Below the pieces are notes generated by a model. It ran no database searches and was not told where the DNA came from. It worked only from the letters and a program-made list of their open reading frames with translations. A DNA stretch of 64,000 bases. Origin: Actinomyces wuliandei (GTDB taxonomy: Bacteria > Actinomycetota > Actinomycetes > Actinomycetales > Actinomycetaceae). Both the position numbers and the translations under genes were made by a program. This document shows positions 29,225 to 37,343 of the stretch, piece after piece (positions within the stretch are counted from its first letter, which is position 1; each line of letters starts with the position of its first letter). Location: the NCBI RefSeq assembly GCF_004010955.1, contig NZ_CP025227.1:558001-622000 (forward strand). The letters are read 5' to 3'.

Positions 29225-29395
29225 GGTTGCTTGTGCCTTTCTGCTGGGACGGTCCTGTCGGCTGGGACGATGTGGCACCTCCGCCGGGGCGGTGCCGTGG
29301 GCGTGGCCCGGGTCGGTTGGGCCATCCTGCCATGGATGTGCCGGGTGTGAGGAGGGTCCCACGGCGGTGATTGGCGCCGTGTCGGTTGGCCTTGC

Positions 29396-29401
29396 TATCC
29401 T
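29396..29401 (+). promoter_or_regulatory. Candidate -10 element of the tRNA cluster
   Basis: TATCCT at 29396-29401 lies 43 nt upstream of tRNA-Tyr; TTGGCG at 29371-29376 could be a -35 with 19-nt spacing. It lies in the gap that also contains the start side of the divergent YajQ gene. Confidence 0.4.
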
Positions 29402-29443
29402 TCCACAGCACCGCGTGACCTGTTGCAGGGGAGCGTGGGTGAC

Positions 29444-29528
29444 GGCGGGTTGCCCGAGCGGCCAATGGGAGCTGACTGTAAATCAGCCGCGGAATGCTAC
29501 GGGGGTTCGAATCCCTCACCCGCCACCA
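29444..29528 (+). tRNA. tRNA-Tyr (GTA)
   Basis: The acceptor arm GGCGGGT pairs with ACCCGCC, and the anticodon stem-loop CTGACTGTAAATCAG presents GTA. A long variable arm is present, as in bacterial type II tRNA-Tyr, and a GGTTCGAAT T-loop follows. The 3' ACCA is encoded. Confidence 0.95.
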
Positions 29529-29640
29529 TGACCACCTCGGTGGTCATGAGCCACCCGAGTTGAGGTGGCGCAGCAGTGAGCGAAGCCACGGGGGGCCGGA
29601 TTGCATGAGCGTTTCCGGTCTGCCTACGATTCCGCTTGTT

Positions 29641-29713
29641 GCCCCGATAGCTCAGTAGGCAGAGCGTCTCCATGGTAAGGAGAAGGTCAAGGGTTCGATT
29701 CCCTTTCGGGGCT
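29641..29713 (+). tRNA. tRNA-Thr (GGT)
   Basis: The acceptor GCCCCGA pairs perfectly with TCGGGGC, and the anticodon arm TCTCCATGGTAAGGAGA presents GGT. The T-arm contains GGTTCGATT. No CCA is encoded. Confidence 0.95.
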
Positions 29714-29753
29714 CTGGCACGGTAGGTCGGAGGGTTGCCGTCCGTGCCCATTC

Positions 29754-29827
29754 GGCGAGGTAGCTCAGCTGGTTAGAGCGCACGACTCATAATCGTGAGG
29801 TCGAGGGTTCGAGTCCCTCCCCCGCTA
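29754..29827 (+). tRNA. tRNA-Met (CAT)
   Basis: The anticodon arm CACGACTCATAATCGTG presents CAT and the T-arm GAGGGTTCGAGTCCCTC is intact. The D-arm is of elongator type. In the acceptor stem GGCGAGG faces CCCCGCT, which leaves an A-C mismatch at the fifth pair and a G-T at the first. CCA is not encoded. Confidence 0.9.
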
Positions 29828-29882
29828 CGTCAGCTTCGAGCGCACCAGCAGCTGCTCGAGGATCTATTCAGAGGAGACAGCC

Positions 29883-30053
29883 GTGGCCAGCAAGTCCACC
29901 GACGTTCGCCCCAAGATCACTCTGGCCTGCTCGGAGTGCAAGGAGCGCAACTACATTACGAAGAAGAACCGCCGCAACACTCCGGACCGTCTCACGCTGT
30001 CCAAGTTCTGCTCTCGGTGCGGGCGGCACACGGAGCACCGTGAGACTCGCTGA
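29883..30053 (+). CDS. rpmG: 50S ribosomal protein L33 (four-cysteine form)
   Basis: The 56-residue protein starts with GTG after a GAGGAGA site. It reads [20 protein letters not shown] at the start and has two CxxC pairs (CSEC and CSRC), so it is the zinc-binding C+ form of L33. The tRNA-Thr, tRNA-Met, rpmG order is common in actinobacteria. It is followed by a strong hairpin terminator. Confidence 0.96.
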   Translation: MASKSTDVRPKITLACSECKERNYITKKNRRNTPDRLTLSKFCSRCGRHTEHRETR

Positions 30054-30105
30054 TCACCTTCTTCTGACCTCCTCCGGCTCCTGCCAGGGCGGGTAGTTGT
30101 GGGAC

Positions 30106-30136
30106 CGGTCCCTCCAGCCCAGGGCTGGAGGGACCG
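30106..30136 (+). terminator. Rho-independent-type terminator after rpmG
   Basis: A 13-bp perfect stem (first half CGGTCCCTCCAGC, second half its reverse complement) with a 5-nt loop CCAGG lies 52 nt after the rpmG stop. It is followed by CTTGTCTCTT, a weak T-rich tract. It probably ends the tRNA-rpmG transcript. Confidence 0.7.
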
Positions 30137-30336
30137 ACTTGTCTCTTAGTGCTCTTAATACTCTGTGCGCGTCCCGTGTCCTCCTTTTCCTTCTGTGCCC
30201 GGGTGCACCTCCGCGTGTCCGGAGGAACACGTTCACGCGGGGAGCAGGTGTTATAAAGGTAGGTACAAGATGCTCGGCTCCGGGGGTGCTCTGGCGGGGG
30301 CTGCAGTGGGAGCCGTGCGGGAGAGGAGCGGGTACG

Positions 30337-30903
30337 TTGGTCGCGACCCAGACAGTGGCCATGCAGGCGGAGTCCCTTGAGTTCCCTGACCGGGAGGCGC
30401 CTGAGCCAGAGGAGGTCTGTGGCCAGCACCCCCCGTCTTCCTGCGGCCGGGGCGAGCACCGCTACCGTCGGCTGGACGGGCTGGAGATGGGCGCGTGGCG
30501 CTCCTTCCTGGCCGCCTCGACCACGGTGATCGCCCGCCTCAACCACGACCTTGAGGCCGAGTGCGGCATCTCCATGCATGAGTACGAGATCCTCGTGCGC
30601 CTGTCCGAGGCCCCTCACCGCACCATGCGTATGTCGGCCCTGGCTGACCACGTCAGCCACTCCCGGTCGCGCCTGACTCACACTGTGGGGCGGATGGAGA
30701 AGGAGGGGTACGTCGTGCGTGTCTCCTGCCCCTCGGACAGGCGCGGTGTCAACTGCGAGCTGACAGAGGCCGGGCTGGCCTTCCTGCGAGAGGCGGCCCC
30801 GGTCCACCTCGACGGGGTCCGTCGTCACCTCCTGGACCGCCTCAGCCGGGACCAGCTGACGTTGATGGCGGAGCTGATGGGGACTGTCACCGACGTCTCC
30901 TAA
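30337..30903 (+). CDS. MarR family transcriptional regulator
   Basis: The 188-residue protein carries a winged helix-turn-helix of the MarR type. It has the first-helix segment EMGAWRSFLAAS, the recognition region MRMSALADHVSHSRSRLTHT, and the wing with DRRGVNCELTEAG. A preceding ~45-residue acidic, disordered-looking N-terminus is unusual. The TTG at 30337 is chosen because a GAGAGGAG site lies 8 nt before it; an ATG at 30361 lacks one, and longer starts would run into the rpmG terminator. MarR proteins typically sense small molecules; no target gene is evident next to it. Confidence 0.88.
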   Translation: MVATQTVAMQAESLEFPDREAPEPEEVCGQHPPSSCGRGEHRYRRLDGLEMGAWRSFLAASTTVIARLNHDLEAECGISMHEYEILVRLSEAPHRTMRMSALADHVSHSRSRLTHTVGRMEKEGYVVRVSCPSDRRGVNCELTEAGLAFLREAAPVHLDGVRRHLLDRLSRDQLTLMAELMGTVTDVS

Positions 30904-31046
30904 GGTGCCTGCTCGGAGTCCCCTGCGGGCCTCCCCGCAGTCTCCCTGCGTCCAGGTTGGTGCAGGGCCGATCTCCTGCCGCAGCGACGAGCCGCAGGTG
31001 CTGTGCTGTCGTGGTGCCGTGTTGCCATGTTGGCGTGTGTGCCCTC

Positions 31047-31601
31047 CTAGACGTGCGGTGGTGGCAGGAGGGAGGCAAGCTGGTCCCAGACGGCGGTCAG
31101 GGCGGGCAGCACAGGGGTGTCGGCCCAGGCCTGTGCCGGGCGCGGCGTCCTCCAGGTGGCGCGGTTCCCCCGGGGCTCCAGAGGGGTCCACGCCAGGGCG
31201 ACGGACTCTGCGTCCGCCGGGGTCAGGTGGTCCCAGGTCCGGTCCGAGGGCGCCTGGGCCACGAAGGTGGTGTAGGACCAGTCAGGGTGCTGCTGGGTCT
31301 GTGACCCGCCGAGGACCAGGAGGTGTGCGGGAAGCCCGGTCTCCTCCTGGCACTCCCGCAGCGCCGCCTGCGCAGGTGACTCGCCGTTGGCGACGGCGCC
31401 GCCTGGCAGTCCCCAGGCGCTGCCGTGGTGGGTCCATGGCGCCCGCAGCTGGAGCAGGACCTCCACCCCTCTGGCGCCGGGGGTGCCACTACCGTGACGC
31501 CAGACGAGCAGGCCCGCAGCACCGTTGACGCCCCAGTGCCGCTGCCCGCACCGGCACTGCACCCACCCGTCGCCGGGGTGGCGCGCACCAGGGGTACTCA
31601 T
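31047..31601 (-). CDS. NUDIX hydrolase
   Basis: The 184-residue protein has a complete Nudix box of the form Gx5Ex7REx2EExG, seen as GAVANGE through RECQEETGL. The ATG overlaps the maf stop by 4 nt (ATGA) and follows a GGAGGG site within the end of maf, so the two are coupled. It begins with a glycine-rich stretch carrying one CxC pair (QCRCGQRH) that might bind a metal. Substrates of this group are nucleoside diphosphates linked to another moiety; the exact one is unknown, but pairing with Maf fits nucleotide-pool cleaning. Confidence 0.9.
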   Translation of the reverse strand: MSTPGARHPGDGWVQCRCGQRHWGVNGAAGLLVWRHGSGTPGARGVEVLLQLRAPWTHHGSAWGLPGGAVANGESPAQAALRECQEETGLPAHLLVLGGSQTQQHPDWSYTTFVAQAPSDRTWDHLTPADAESVALAWTPLEPRGNRATWRTPRPAQAWADTPVLPALTAVWDQLASLLPPPHV

Positions 31602-32248
31602 CTTTGTGCTCCCTCCTGCTTCCACAGGTCCGTCCAGGTCACCCCCAGCTCGGCCAGGAGCCGACGCAGCAGCGGCAGCGAGATGCCCACGACGGCGTGA
31701 GGGTCACCCGCGACGCCCTCGACGAACGCGCCGCCCAGGCCGTCGATGGTGAAGGCCCCGGCGCAGCCCAGTGGCTCGCCGGTGGACACGTAGGCGTCGA
31801 TCTCCTGGTCCGTGGGGCAGCCGAAGCGTACGACGGCCGAGCCCACCGCGCCGGCCGTGGCGCCGTCACAGGTGCGTACCAGGAAGTGGCCGGTGTGAAT
31901 GACTCCGCAGCGCCCCCGCATGGAGCGCCAGCGGTCTCTGGCCCCGCGTGCGTCGGCAGGCTTGCCGACGACGGCGCCGTCAATCTCCAGCATGGAGTCG
32001 CAGCCCACGACGACCTGGGCCTCCTGCGGCAGCGTGCGCGCGGCCACCTCGCACGCCTTGGCCTGGGCCAGGGCCTGGACCTGGGCGGCGGGGGAGGGGG
32101 GTGTTCGGCCCGAGGAGGCGGCCTGCAGCTCCTCCAGCACAGTGTCCTCGTTGACGCGGGAGGCTCGTACCAGCGGGTCGATCCCTGCGGCGCGCAGGGT
32201 GGTCAGGCGGCCGACGGACCGGGAGGCCAGGAGGATCACGTTGTCCAC
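31598..32248 (-). CDS. Maf family nucleoside-triphosphate pyrophosphatase
   Basis: The 216-residue protein has the Maf signature ILLASRSVGRLTTLRAAGI at the start, the KACEVAA helix, the catalytic segment VVGCDSMLEIDG and DAYVSTGEPLGCAGAFTIDG. Maf proteins hydrolyse noncanonical or modified nucleotides to monophosphates. The first motif has SVGR where SPRR is usual, a change in the substrate loop. It is the first gene of a two-gene minus-strand operon with the NUDIX hydrolase. Confidence 0.93.
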   Translation of the reverse strand: MDNVILLASRSVGRLTTLRAAGIDPLVRASRVNEDTVLEELQAASSGRTPPSPAAQVQALAQAKACEVAARTLPQEAQVVVGCDSMLEIDGAVVGKPADARGARDRWRSMRGRCGVIHTGHFLVRTCDGATAGAVGSAVVRFGCPTDQEIDAYVSTGEPLGCAGAFTIDGLGGAFVEGVAGDPHAVVGISLPLLRRLLAELGVTWTDLWKQEGAQR

Positions 32249-32327
32249 TCTATCGCCCTGGTGTTGGATGTCGGGTGCCTCTCCGGAGGGGCTTTCCCAG
32301 TGGGAGGCGGTTGCCTAAGGTTGTGCC

Positions 32328-33263
32328 GTGGAGCATGACCGCCCAGGTGCCAGAGGTTTTTGTCGGGTCGTGACAGTGCTGGAGACCGCCTCCACCCAGG
32401 ACGACCTGCGTGAGGCGCTCGTCAGTGGTGAGGAGGGGTGGCCGCACCTGTCTGCGCTGCGGGCGCTGAGGCAGACTGCGGGCCGGGGACGTCAGGGACG
32501 CTCCTGGCAGACGCCGACTGAGGGGGCGCTGACGGTCTCGGTGGTCCTCAGGCCCCTGGTGGGAGCAGACCGACTGGCCTGGCTGCCGCTCGTGGCGGGA
32601 CTGGCCGTGTGTGAGAGCCTGCTGCCGCTGGTCGGGGCCGTGCCGTGGCGGGTGGGCCTGAAGTGGCCCAATGACGTCGTCGCCGTTCCCGAGGGTGCGG
32701 ATGTTCCCGACGTGCCCGGGTGGGCGGACACGCGCAAGGTTGCCGGAGTCCTGGCGGAGCTGGTGGTCCCTGGCGCCGACCCGGTCTCCTCCGCCGAGGG
32801 GGCGGCTGCCGGGCGCGACGGCTCACAGGGTGCCGTCGAGGACCGTGCCCCGGCCTGTCGGGCGCAGGCGCCTGGCGTCGTCCTGGGGGTCGGGGTCAAC
32901 GTCGGCCAAGGTGGTGGAAGCCTGCCGGTGCCCTGGGCGACCTCCCTGCGTCTGCTGGGCTCCTCGGCACGACCTGAGGACGTGCTGGCGCAGCTGGGCC
33001 GCACCCTGGCCACCCGTGTGGGGCAGTGGGAGCAGGCGGGAGGAGACCCCGACGCCGCCGGCGGTGACCTGGGGCGGGCGCTGCGGGCGGCCTGCACGAC
33101 TCTGGGGCAGCAGGTCAGCGTCCGGTCTCCCGCAGGGGTGGTACGTGGAACCGCCAGGGACGTCACCCCTGAGCTGGTGGTGGACACGCCTGCCGGGCCG
33201 AAGTGCCTTCGCGCTGGCGATGTCTCAGTGCGGTACCAGGACCTCCTGGAAACCACGTTGTGA
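32328..33263 (+). CDS. birA: Biotin-[acetyl-CoA-carboxylase] ligase
   Basis: The 311-residue protein carries the biotin-protein ligase core: GRGRQGRSWQTP, the KWPNDVV segment with the biotin-site lysine, GVLAELV and GVGVNVGQG. The N-terminal DNA-binding domain of E. coli BirA is absent, as is usual for actinobacteria, so this should be an enzyme only. A ~30-residue Gly/Ala insert near residue 160 separates two core strands. The GTG start lies 6 nt after TAAGGT (32316-32321), which predicts a leaderless transcript. Confidence 0.93.
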   Translation: MEHDRPGARGFCRVVTVLETASTQDDLREALVSGEEGWPHLSALRALRQTAGRGRQGRSWQTPTEGALTVSVVLRPLVGADRLAWLPLVAGLAVCESLLPLVGAVPWRVGLKWPNDVVAVPEGADVPDVPGWADTRKVAGVLAELVVPGADPVSSAEGAAAGRDGSQGAVEDRAPACRAQAPGVVLGVGVNVGQGGGSLPVPWATSLRLLGSSARPEDVLAQLGRTLATRVGQWEQAGGDPDAAGGDLGRALRAACTTLGQQVSVRSPAGVVRGTARDVTPELVVDTPAGPKCLRAGDVSVRYQDLLETTL

Positions 33264-33348
33264 CTGCCACGGGTGAAATTCTGGATAACGTGTTGTGTCC
33301 CCGTGGCGATGACGGGCATCATCGTGTGACCCGCGCTACTCTGTCGTG

Positions 33349-34413
33349 GTGAGACGGGACGGACAGAGCCCCCGGGGCCGACAGCCACGGCGTTTCAGGG
33401 CTGAGGACTGGGCCACTCTTGCGGGCCATGAGAGGCTGCTGCTGGGTGAGCGACCCAGCCTGACGCTGGCGCAGGTCGCCGAGCAGGCGGGGGCCAGCCT
33501 GGAGACGGCTCAGCGCTTCTGGCGGGCCATGGGGTTCGCTGACGTCGCCCCCGACGAGGTCCGCTTCACCCGCCACGACGTCGATGCCCTGCGCGACACG
33601 CTTGCCGTCATCGACGAGGAGGGCTCCTTCCGGATGCGGCTGCCCGGCGCCCTGGAGCTCCTGCGCGCGCAGTCCTACACGATGGACAGGCTGGTCCTGT
33701 GGCAGCTGGAGACTCTCGTGGCTGACATCAGTGACCGGCTGAGGCTGGATGACACCTCGGCCAGGCTGGTCGCGCTGGACCGCGTCGGGGAGATGATCGA
33801 GATCCTCTCCCGCCAGCTGACCTACGCCTGGCGGCGCCACCTGGCCTCCCTCCTCGGTCGCACCGACGCGGAGGTCTCCGCCCGTGGCCAGGAGGAGGCA
33901 GGTCCTGACCTCTACCCCCTGACCCGCTCCCTGGGGTTTGTCGACATCGTGTCCTTCACCCAGCGGGCACAGCGGATGGGCAAGCAGGACCTCACCCTCA
34001 TGCTGGAGGACTTTGAGAACACGGCGCGTGACGTCGTCACCTCCCGGGGGGCCAGGGTGGTCAAGACGATCGGCGATGCTGTGATGTATATCTCAGATGA
34101 CTTGCCTACCGCAGCAGACGTGGTCACCTCCCTGGTTGAGGAGCTCCAGAGCGGCCCCGAGGCGATCCGTGTACGCGCCTCCCTGGTGCAAGGGCGTGTG
34201 GTCTCCCGTTCCGGGGACGTCTTCGGCCCCACCGTCAACCTGGCCTCCCGGCTGGTGGACGCTGCCGAGCCGGGGGGGATACGCATGGACGAGGCCACGG
34301 CCATGGCCATTCTTCACAGTCCGGTGGCCTCCCGCTACCGGGTGGGGCAGTGCCACGAGGTCGTCGCCAAGGGCCTGGGGCAGATCATTCCCTGGTCACT
34401 GGAGCGGGCCTGA
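33349..34413 (+). CDS. Class III adenylate cyclase with an Rv1264-like regulatory domain
   Basis: The 354-residue protein has a C-terminal cyclase homology domain with both metal-binding aspartates: Asp199 (GFVDIVSFT) and Asp243 (KTIGDAVMYI). The transition-state Asn and Arg are in FGPTVNLASRL. The N-terminal half is helical and begins with a MerR-like stretch (LTLAQVAEQAGASLETAQRF) followed by PDEVRFTRHDVDAL. This layout matches actinobacterial cyclases with an autoinhibitory regulatory domain, such as the pH-sensing Rv1264. GTG at 33349 lies 6 nt after TACTCT (33337-33342); GTG 33346 is the alternative. Confidence 0.9.
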   Translation: MRRDGQSPRGRQPRRFRAEDWATLAGHERLLLGERPSLTLAQVAEQAGASLETAQRFWRAMGFADVAPDEVRFTRHDVDALRDTLAVIDEEGSFRMRLPGALELLRAQSYTMDRLVLWQLETLVADISDRLRLDDTSARLVALDRVGEMIEILSRQLTYAWRRHLASLLGRTDAEVSARGQEEAGPDLYPLTRSLGFVDIVSFTQRAQRMGKQDLTLMLEDFENTARDVVTSRGARVVKTIGDAVMYISDDLPTAADVVTSLVEELQSGPEAIRVRASLVQGRVVSRSGDVFGPTVNLASRLVDAAEPGGIRMDEATAMAILHSPVASRYRVGQCHEVVAKGLGQIIPWSLERA

Positions 34414-34600
34414 GCGCGGGGCCGTGTCTGCCCAGGTCAGGCGGTCCTGCCCGCGCGCGTGCTGCTGCCGGGCGCTTCGCAGGCCCCCGGCGCGTGCTGC
34501 GCGGGTGCCCGGTGCCCGCCGTCGTGAGGCGACCCACGTGTGTCTTTTTCCGTCTTCAGGATGATGACGTCGCGCCCCCTCGTCGCTTACGATCACTAGC

Positions 34601-35272
34601 GTGACCACAGTTCTGCTTGTCGAAGACGACCCCGCTATCTCCGAGCCGCTCGCCCGGGCCTTCGGTCGGGAAGGCTATGCCGTCCTCACTCACGGCACCG
34701 GCAAGGGTGCCCTGGAGGAGGTTGCCAGCGCTGACATCATCGTGCTTGACCTCGGCCTGCCTGACGTCGACGGCCTGGACGTCGCCCGGCAGGTGCGTGC
34801 CCAGGGACTCACCATTCCTATCCTGATGCTGACGGCACGCAGCGAGGACACGGACCTCGTGGTTGGGCTCGACGCCGGTGCCGATGACTACGTCACCAAG
34901 CCCTTCCGCCTCGCCGAGCTCCTGGCCCGGGTGCGTGCCCAGGTGCGCCGCGCCTCCGGGGAGGCCACGGAGGACGAGCTGACCATCGGTGACATCCGGG
35001 TGGACGTTGCCGCCCACAGGGCCTTTGTCGCCTCTCGCGAGCTGCAGCTGACCACGCGTGAGTTCGAGCTGCTACGGGTGCTCGTGCGTGGTGGCGGTGC
35101 GGTCGTCCAGGCTGAGGACGTCCTCAAGGAGGTCTGGGGGGAGGACCCCACGGGGACTCCCCAGACGCTCCAGATGCACGTCGCCTGGCTGCGGCGCAAG
35201 CTGGGCGACGACGAGGACGCCCCGCACCGGCTCCTCGCCCAGGGCGAGGGGTACTGCCTGGCCGAGGAATGA
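34601..35272 (+). CDS. OmpR-family response regulator
   Basis: The 223-residue regulator has a receiver domain (acidic pair Glu8/Asp9-Asp10 region, phosphorylation site Asp50 in VLDLGLPD, switch lysine in YVTKPF) and a C-terminal winged-helix DNA-binding domain ending with LLAQGEGYCLAEE. It is paired with the histidine kinase 140 nt downstream. The GTG start is 7 nt after TACGAT (34588-34593), suggesting leaderless transcription. Confidence 0.95.
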   Translation: MTTVLLVEDDPAISEPLARAFGREGYAVLTHGTGKGALEEVASADIIVLDLGLPDVDGLDVARQVRAQGLTIPILMLTARSEDTDLVVGLDAGADDYVTKPFRLAELLARVRAQVRRASGEATEDELTIGDIRVDVAAHRAFVASRELQLTTREFELLRVLVRGGGAVVQAEDVLKEVWGEDPTGTPQTLQMHVAWLRRKLGDDEDAPHRLLAQGEGYCLAEE

Positions 35273-35412
35273 GCAGCGCCCCGGGCGCGTGCCTGGTGGG
35301 CGGCAGGACCGTCCCGGGCGGGCAACCCGCCAGCGAGCGTCCTGCCAGGTTGGGAGGGGCTCGCGGATAATCGCCTGGGGAGGGCTGCCGAGCCGCGGAG
35401 GAGGGGACGCGC

Positions 35413-36492
35413 ATGCGCCGTCGAGCAATGGCGATGACCATGAGGACGGTCCTGGTGGCCGTGATCCTCCTGGGGGTACCTCTGGGGGGAGCCTGGGTCA
35501 TCATCGCCCTGAGGACCACGACCGGTGGCAGTGCGCAGATCCAGGTAGTGGCCACGGTCCTGCTCACTCTGGTTGCCCTGAGCTCGGTGGCCGTAGCGGC
35601 TGCCTCCGTCGTGGCCTCCAAGGCGGCCCGTCGTATCTCAGCGCCGTTGATCTACCTGGCGGCCGAGGCGGAGCAGCTGGGCAGCGGCCAGGTCCGGCCC
35701 CGGTTGCGCTCCTCCGGGATCGAGGAGATCGACCTGGTCCAGGCTGAGCTGGTGCGCTCCGCCGAGCGTGTTGCGGGCCGCCTGGCCGCCGAGCGCCAGT
35801 TTGCCTCCGACGCCTCCCACCAGCTGCGTACTCCGCTGACCAGCCTGTCGTTGAGGCTGGAGGAGATCGAGCTTCTGGCCTCGGAGGAGGAGGTGCGCAA
35901 GGAGGCCCGGGCCTGCTTGGAGCAGGTGGAGCGGCTGACAGGGGTGGTGGAGGACCTCCTCCAGGCCTCTCGTCGTACCGGGGGCGGGACCACGGAGGCT
36001 CTCCACCTCAGCGAGGTCTTTGCCCAGCAGGAGGAGGAGTGGGGGCCCGCCTTCGAGGCGGCGGGACGCAGCCTCACCTTCGCTGACGAGGTCCGCCAGC
36101 CCGTGCTGGCGACCCCCGGCTCCCTGGCCCAGGTGCTGGCCACCGTCATCGAGAACTCCCTGCGCTACGGGGCCGGGACGACTGAGGTCAGCGTGCGCAG
36201 CGCCAACGGCGGGCACGGCGTCTTTATCGACGTGGCTGACCAGGGCGAGGGTGTGGCGGAGGACATTGCCCAGCACGTCTTCGAGAGGAACGTCTCTGGC
36301 CACGGCTCCACCGGGGTGGGGCTGGCCCTGGCCAAGGACCTCGTGGAGGCCGACGGTGGCCGTATCGAGCTCTCCCGGCGGTGCCCGGCCGTCTTCTCCG
36401 TCCTCCTCAATGCCGTGCCCAAGTCGCTGGACCCCAACAACGTGCTGCCGCAGGGCGCGCTGGTCTCGGTGGGGCGGCGGCGCCGGTTCTGA
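35413..36492 (+). CDS. Sensor histidine kinase with a minimal outside loop
   Basis: The 359-residue kinase has two membrane helices (about 10-33 and 43-66) joined by only nine or so outside residues, a HAMP-like region, the H-box with His136 (SDASHQLRTPL), the N-box (ENSLRYG) and the G-boxes (DQGEGV and GSTGVGLALAKDLV). The tiny loop resembles intramembrane-sensing kinases that detect cell-envelope stress through a partner. The short GC-rich hairpin at 35315-35329 sits between the regulator gene and this gene. A GGAGGGG site precedes the ATG. Signal unknown. Confidence 0.93.
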   Translation: MRRRAMAMTMRTVLVAVILLGVPLGGAWVIIALRTTTGGSAQIQVVATVLLTLVALSSVAVAAASVVASKAARRISAPLIYLAAEAEQLGSGQVRPRLRSSGIEEIDLVQAELVRSAERVAGRLAAERQFASDASHQLRTPLTSLSLRLEEIELLASEEEVRKEARACLEQVERLTGVVEDLLQASRRTGGGTTEALHLSEVFAQQEEEWGPAFEAAGRSLTFADEVRQPVLATPGSLAQVLATVIENSLRYGAGTTEVSVRSANGGHGVFIDVADQGEGVAEDIAQHVFERNVSGHGSTGVGLALAKDLVEADGGRIELSRRCPAVFSVLLNAVPKSLDPNNVLPQGALVSVGRRRRF

Positions 36493-36629
36493 GCGCCGCC
36501 GCTGGAGGTTCGGTAAGTCCGGTGGCAGCCTTGCTCCGGCACCGGACGATCAGACCTGCAGCTGGCCAGAACCTGGCTCCTCATGGGCGCGGCTCCTCCA
36601 CAGGACGCCACTGGTGACGCAGCCAGAAC

Positions 36630-37220
36630 CTAGTGGAGGTGGCCTGCACTGCCCGCTGGTCGGCCGGAAGCGGTACCGGCCGATGCTGGTGTGGTTCCGG
36701 TTGGTGCGGTGTTGGCTGGCCCGCTGTCGGCCGAGGTCGACGGGCTGGGACGCTGCGGCGTCCCGGTGAAGACGACGTAGTGGTAGAACAGGAAGCGGAA
36801 GGCCGTGCTCAGGGCGAAACCGACGACGTAGGCGGCAATGTTGTCTGCCAGCGCGGAGGTCAGGCCCAGGAGGTGGTGCGTCACCAGGAGGCAGGACTGG
36901 GTGATGACCAGGCCTCCGAAGTTGGCGATGGCGAAGAGGAGCGCCTCGCGCGCCGGGTTGTCCTGGGTGCGGCCACGGTAGGTCCACATCCGGTTCGCCA
37001 CCCAGGAGTACGCGGTCGCGGTTGCGGCTGCAACCGCGTTGGCGGTGTTGGGGTGACCGGCCAGGACCGCGACGGGGCCGCGCTGGAGCAGGTTGAACAG
37101 GCTGATGTCGATAAGGAAGGCGGACGCGCCCACCAGGCCGAACTGGACGAGCTCACGTACCCATGCCACCACCCGATCCCTGGCTGAGGTAGGGGGAGGT
37201 GCTGTGGACATGGAGGGCAT
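36630..37220 (-). CDS. GtrA family membrane protein
   Basis: The 196-residue protein has four membrane helices in the GtrA pattern, starting with QFGLVGASAFLIDISLFNLL and including YSWVANRMWTYRG and FRFLFYHYVVF. GtrA-like proteins are thought to help move or present polyprenyl-linked sugars for glycosyl transfer at the membrane. The C-terminal ~50 residues are a Thr/Ser/Ala/Pro-rich tail. It lies near a membrane mannosyltransferase-like gene on the same strand, which fits cell-envelope glycosylation. An ATG at 37211 is an alternative start. Confidence 0.88.
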   Translation of the reverse strand: MPSMSTAPPPTSARDRVVAWVRELVQFGLVGASAFLIDISLFNLLQRGPVAVLAGHPNTANAVAAATATAYSWVANRMWTYRGRTQDNPAREALLFAIANFGGLVITQSCLLVTHHLLGLTSALADNIAAYVVGFALSTAFRFLFYHYVVFTGTPQRPSPSTSADSGPANTAPTGTTPASAGTASGRPAGSAGHLH

Positions 37221-37343
37221 CCTAGGGAAGATTCGGTGGGCCGTGCGTCACCTGCTCCCGGGCGCCGTGTTACCGGACCAGCAGTCGGACGCAGCTACCG
37301 GGGCAGCGGCACCCAGCCCCGGTCTGCTGGGTGCGGAGGCTCC

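Noticed and set aside
29444..29827. Integration of a mobile element at one of the three tRNA genes.
   Set aside because: No integrase gene, no tRNA-3'-end duplication and no phage gene is seen near the cluster; rpmG follows directly as in many actinobacteria.
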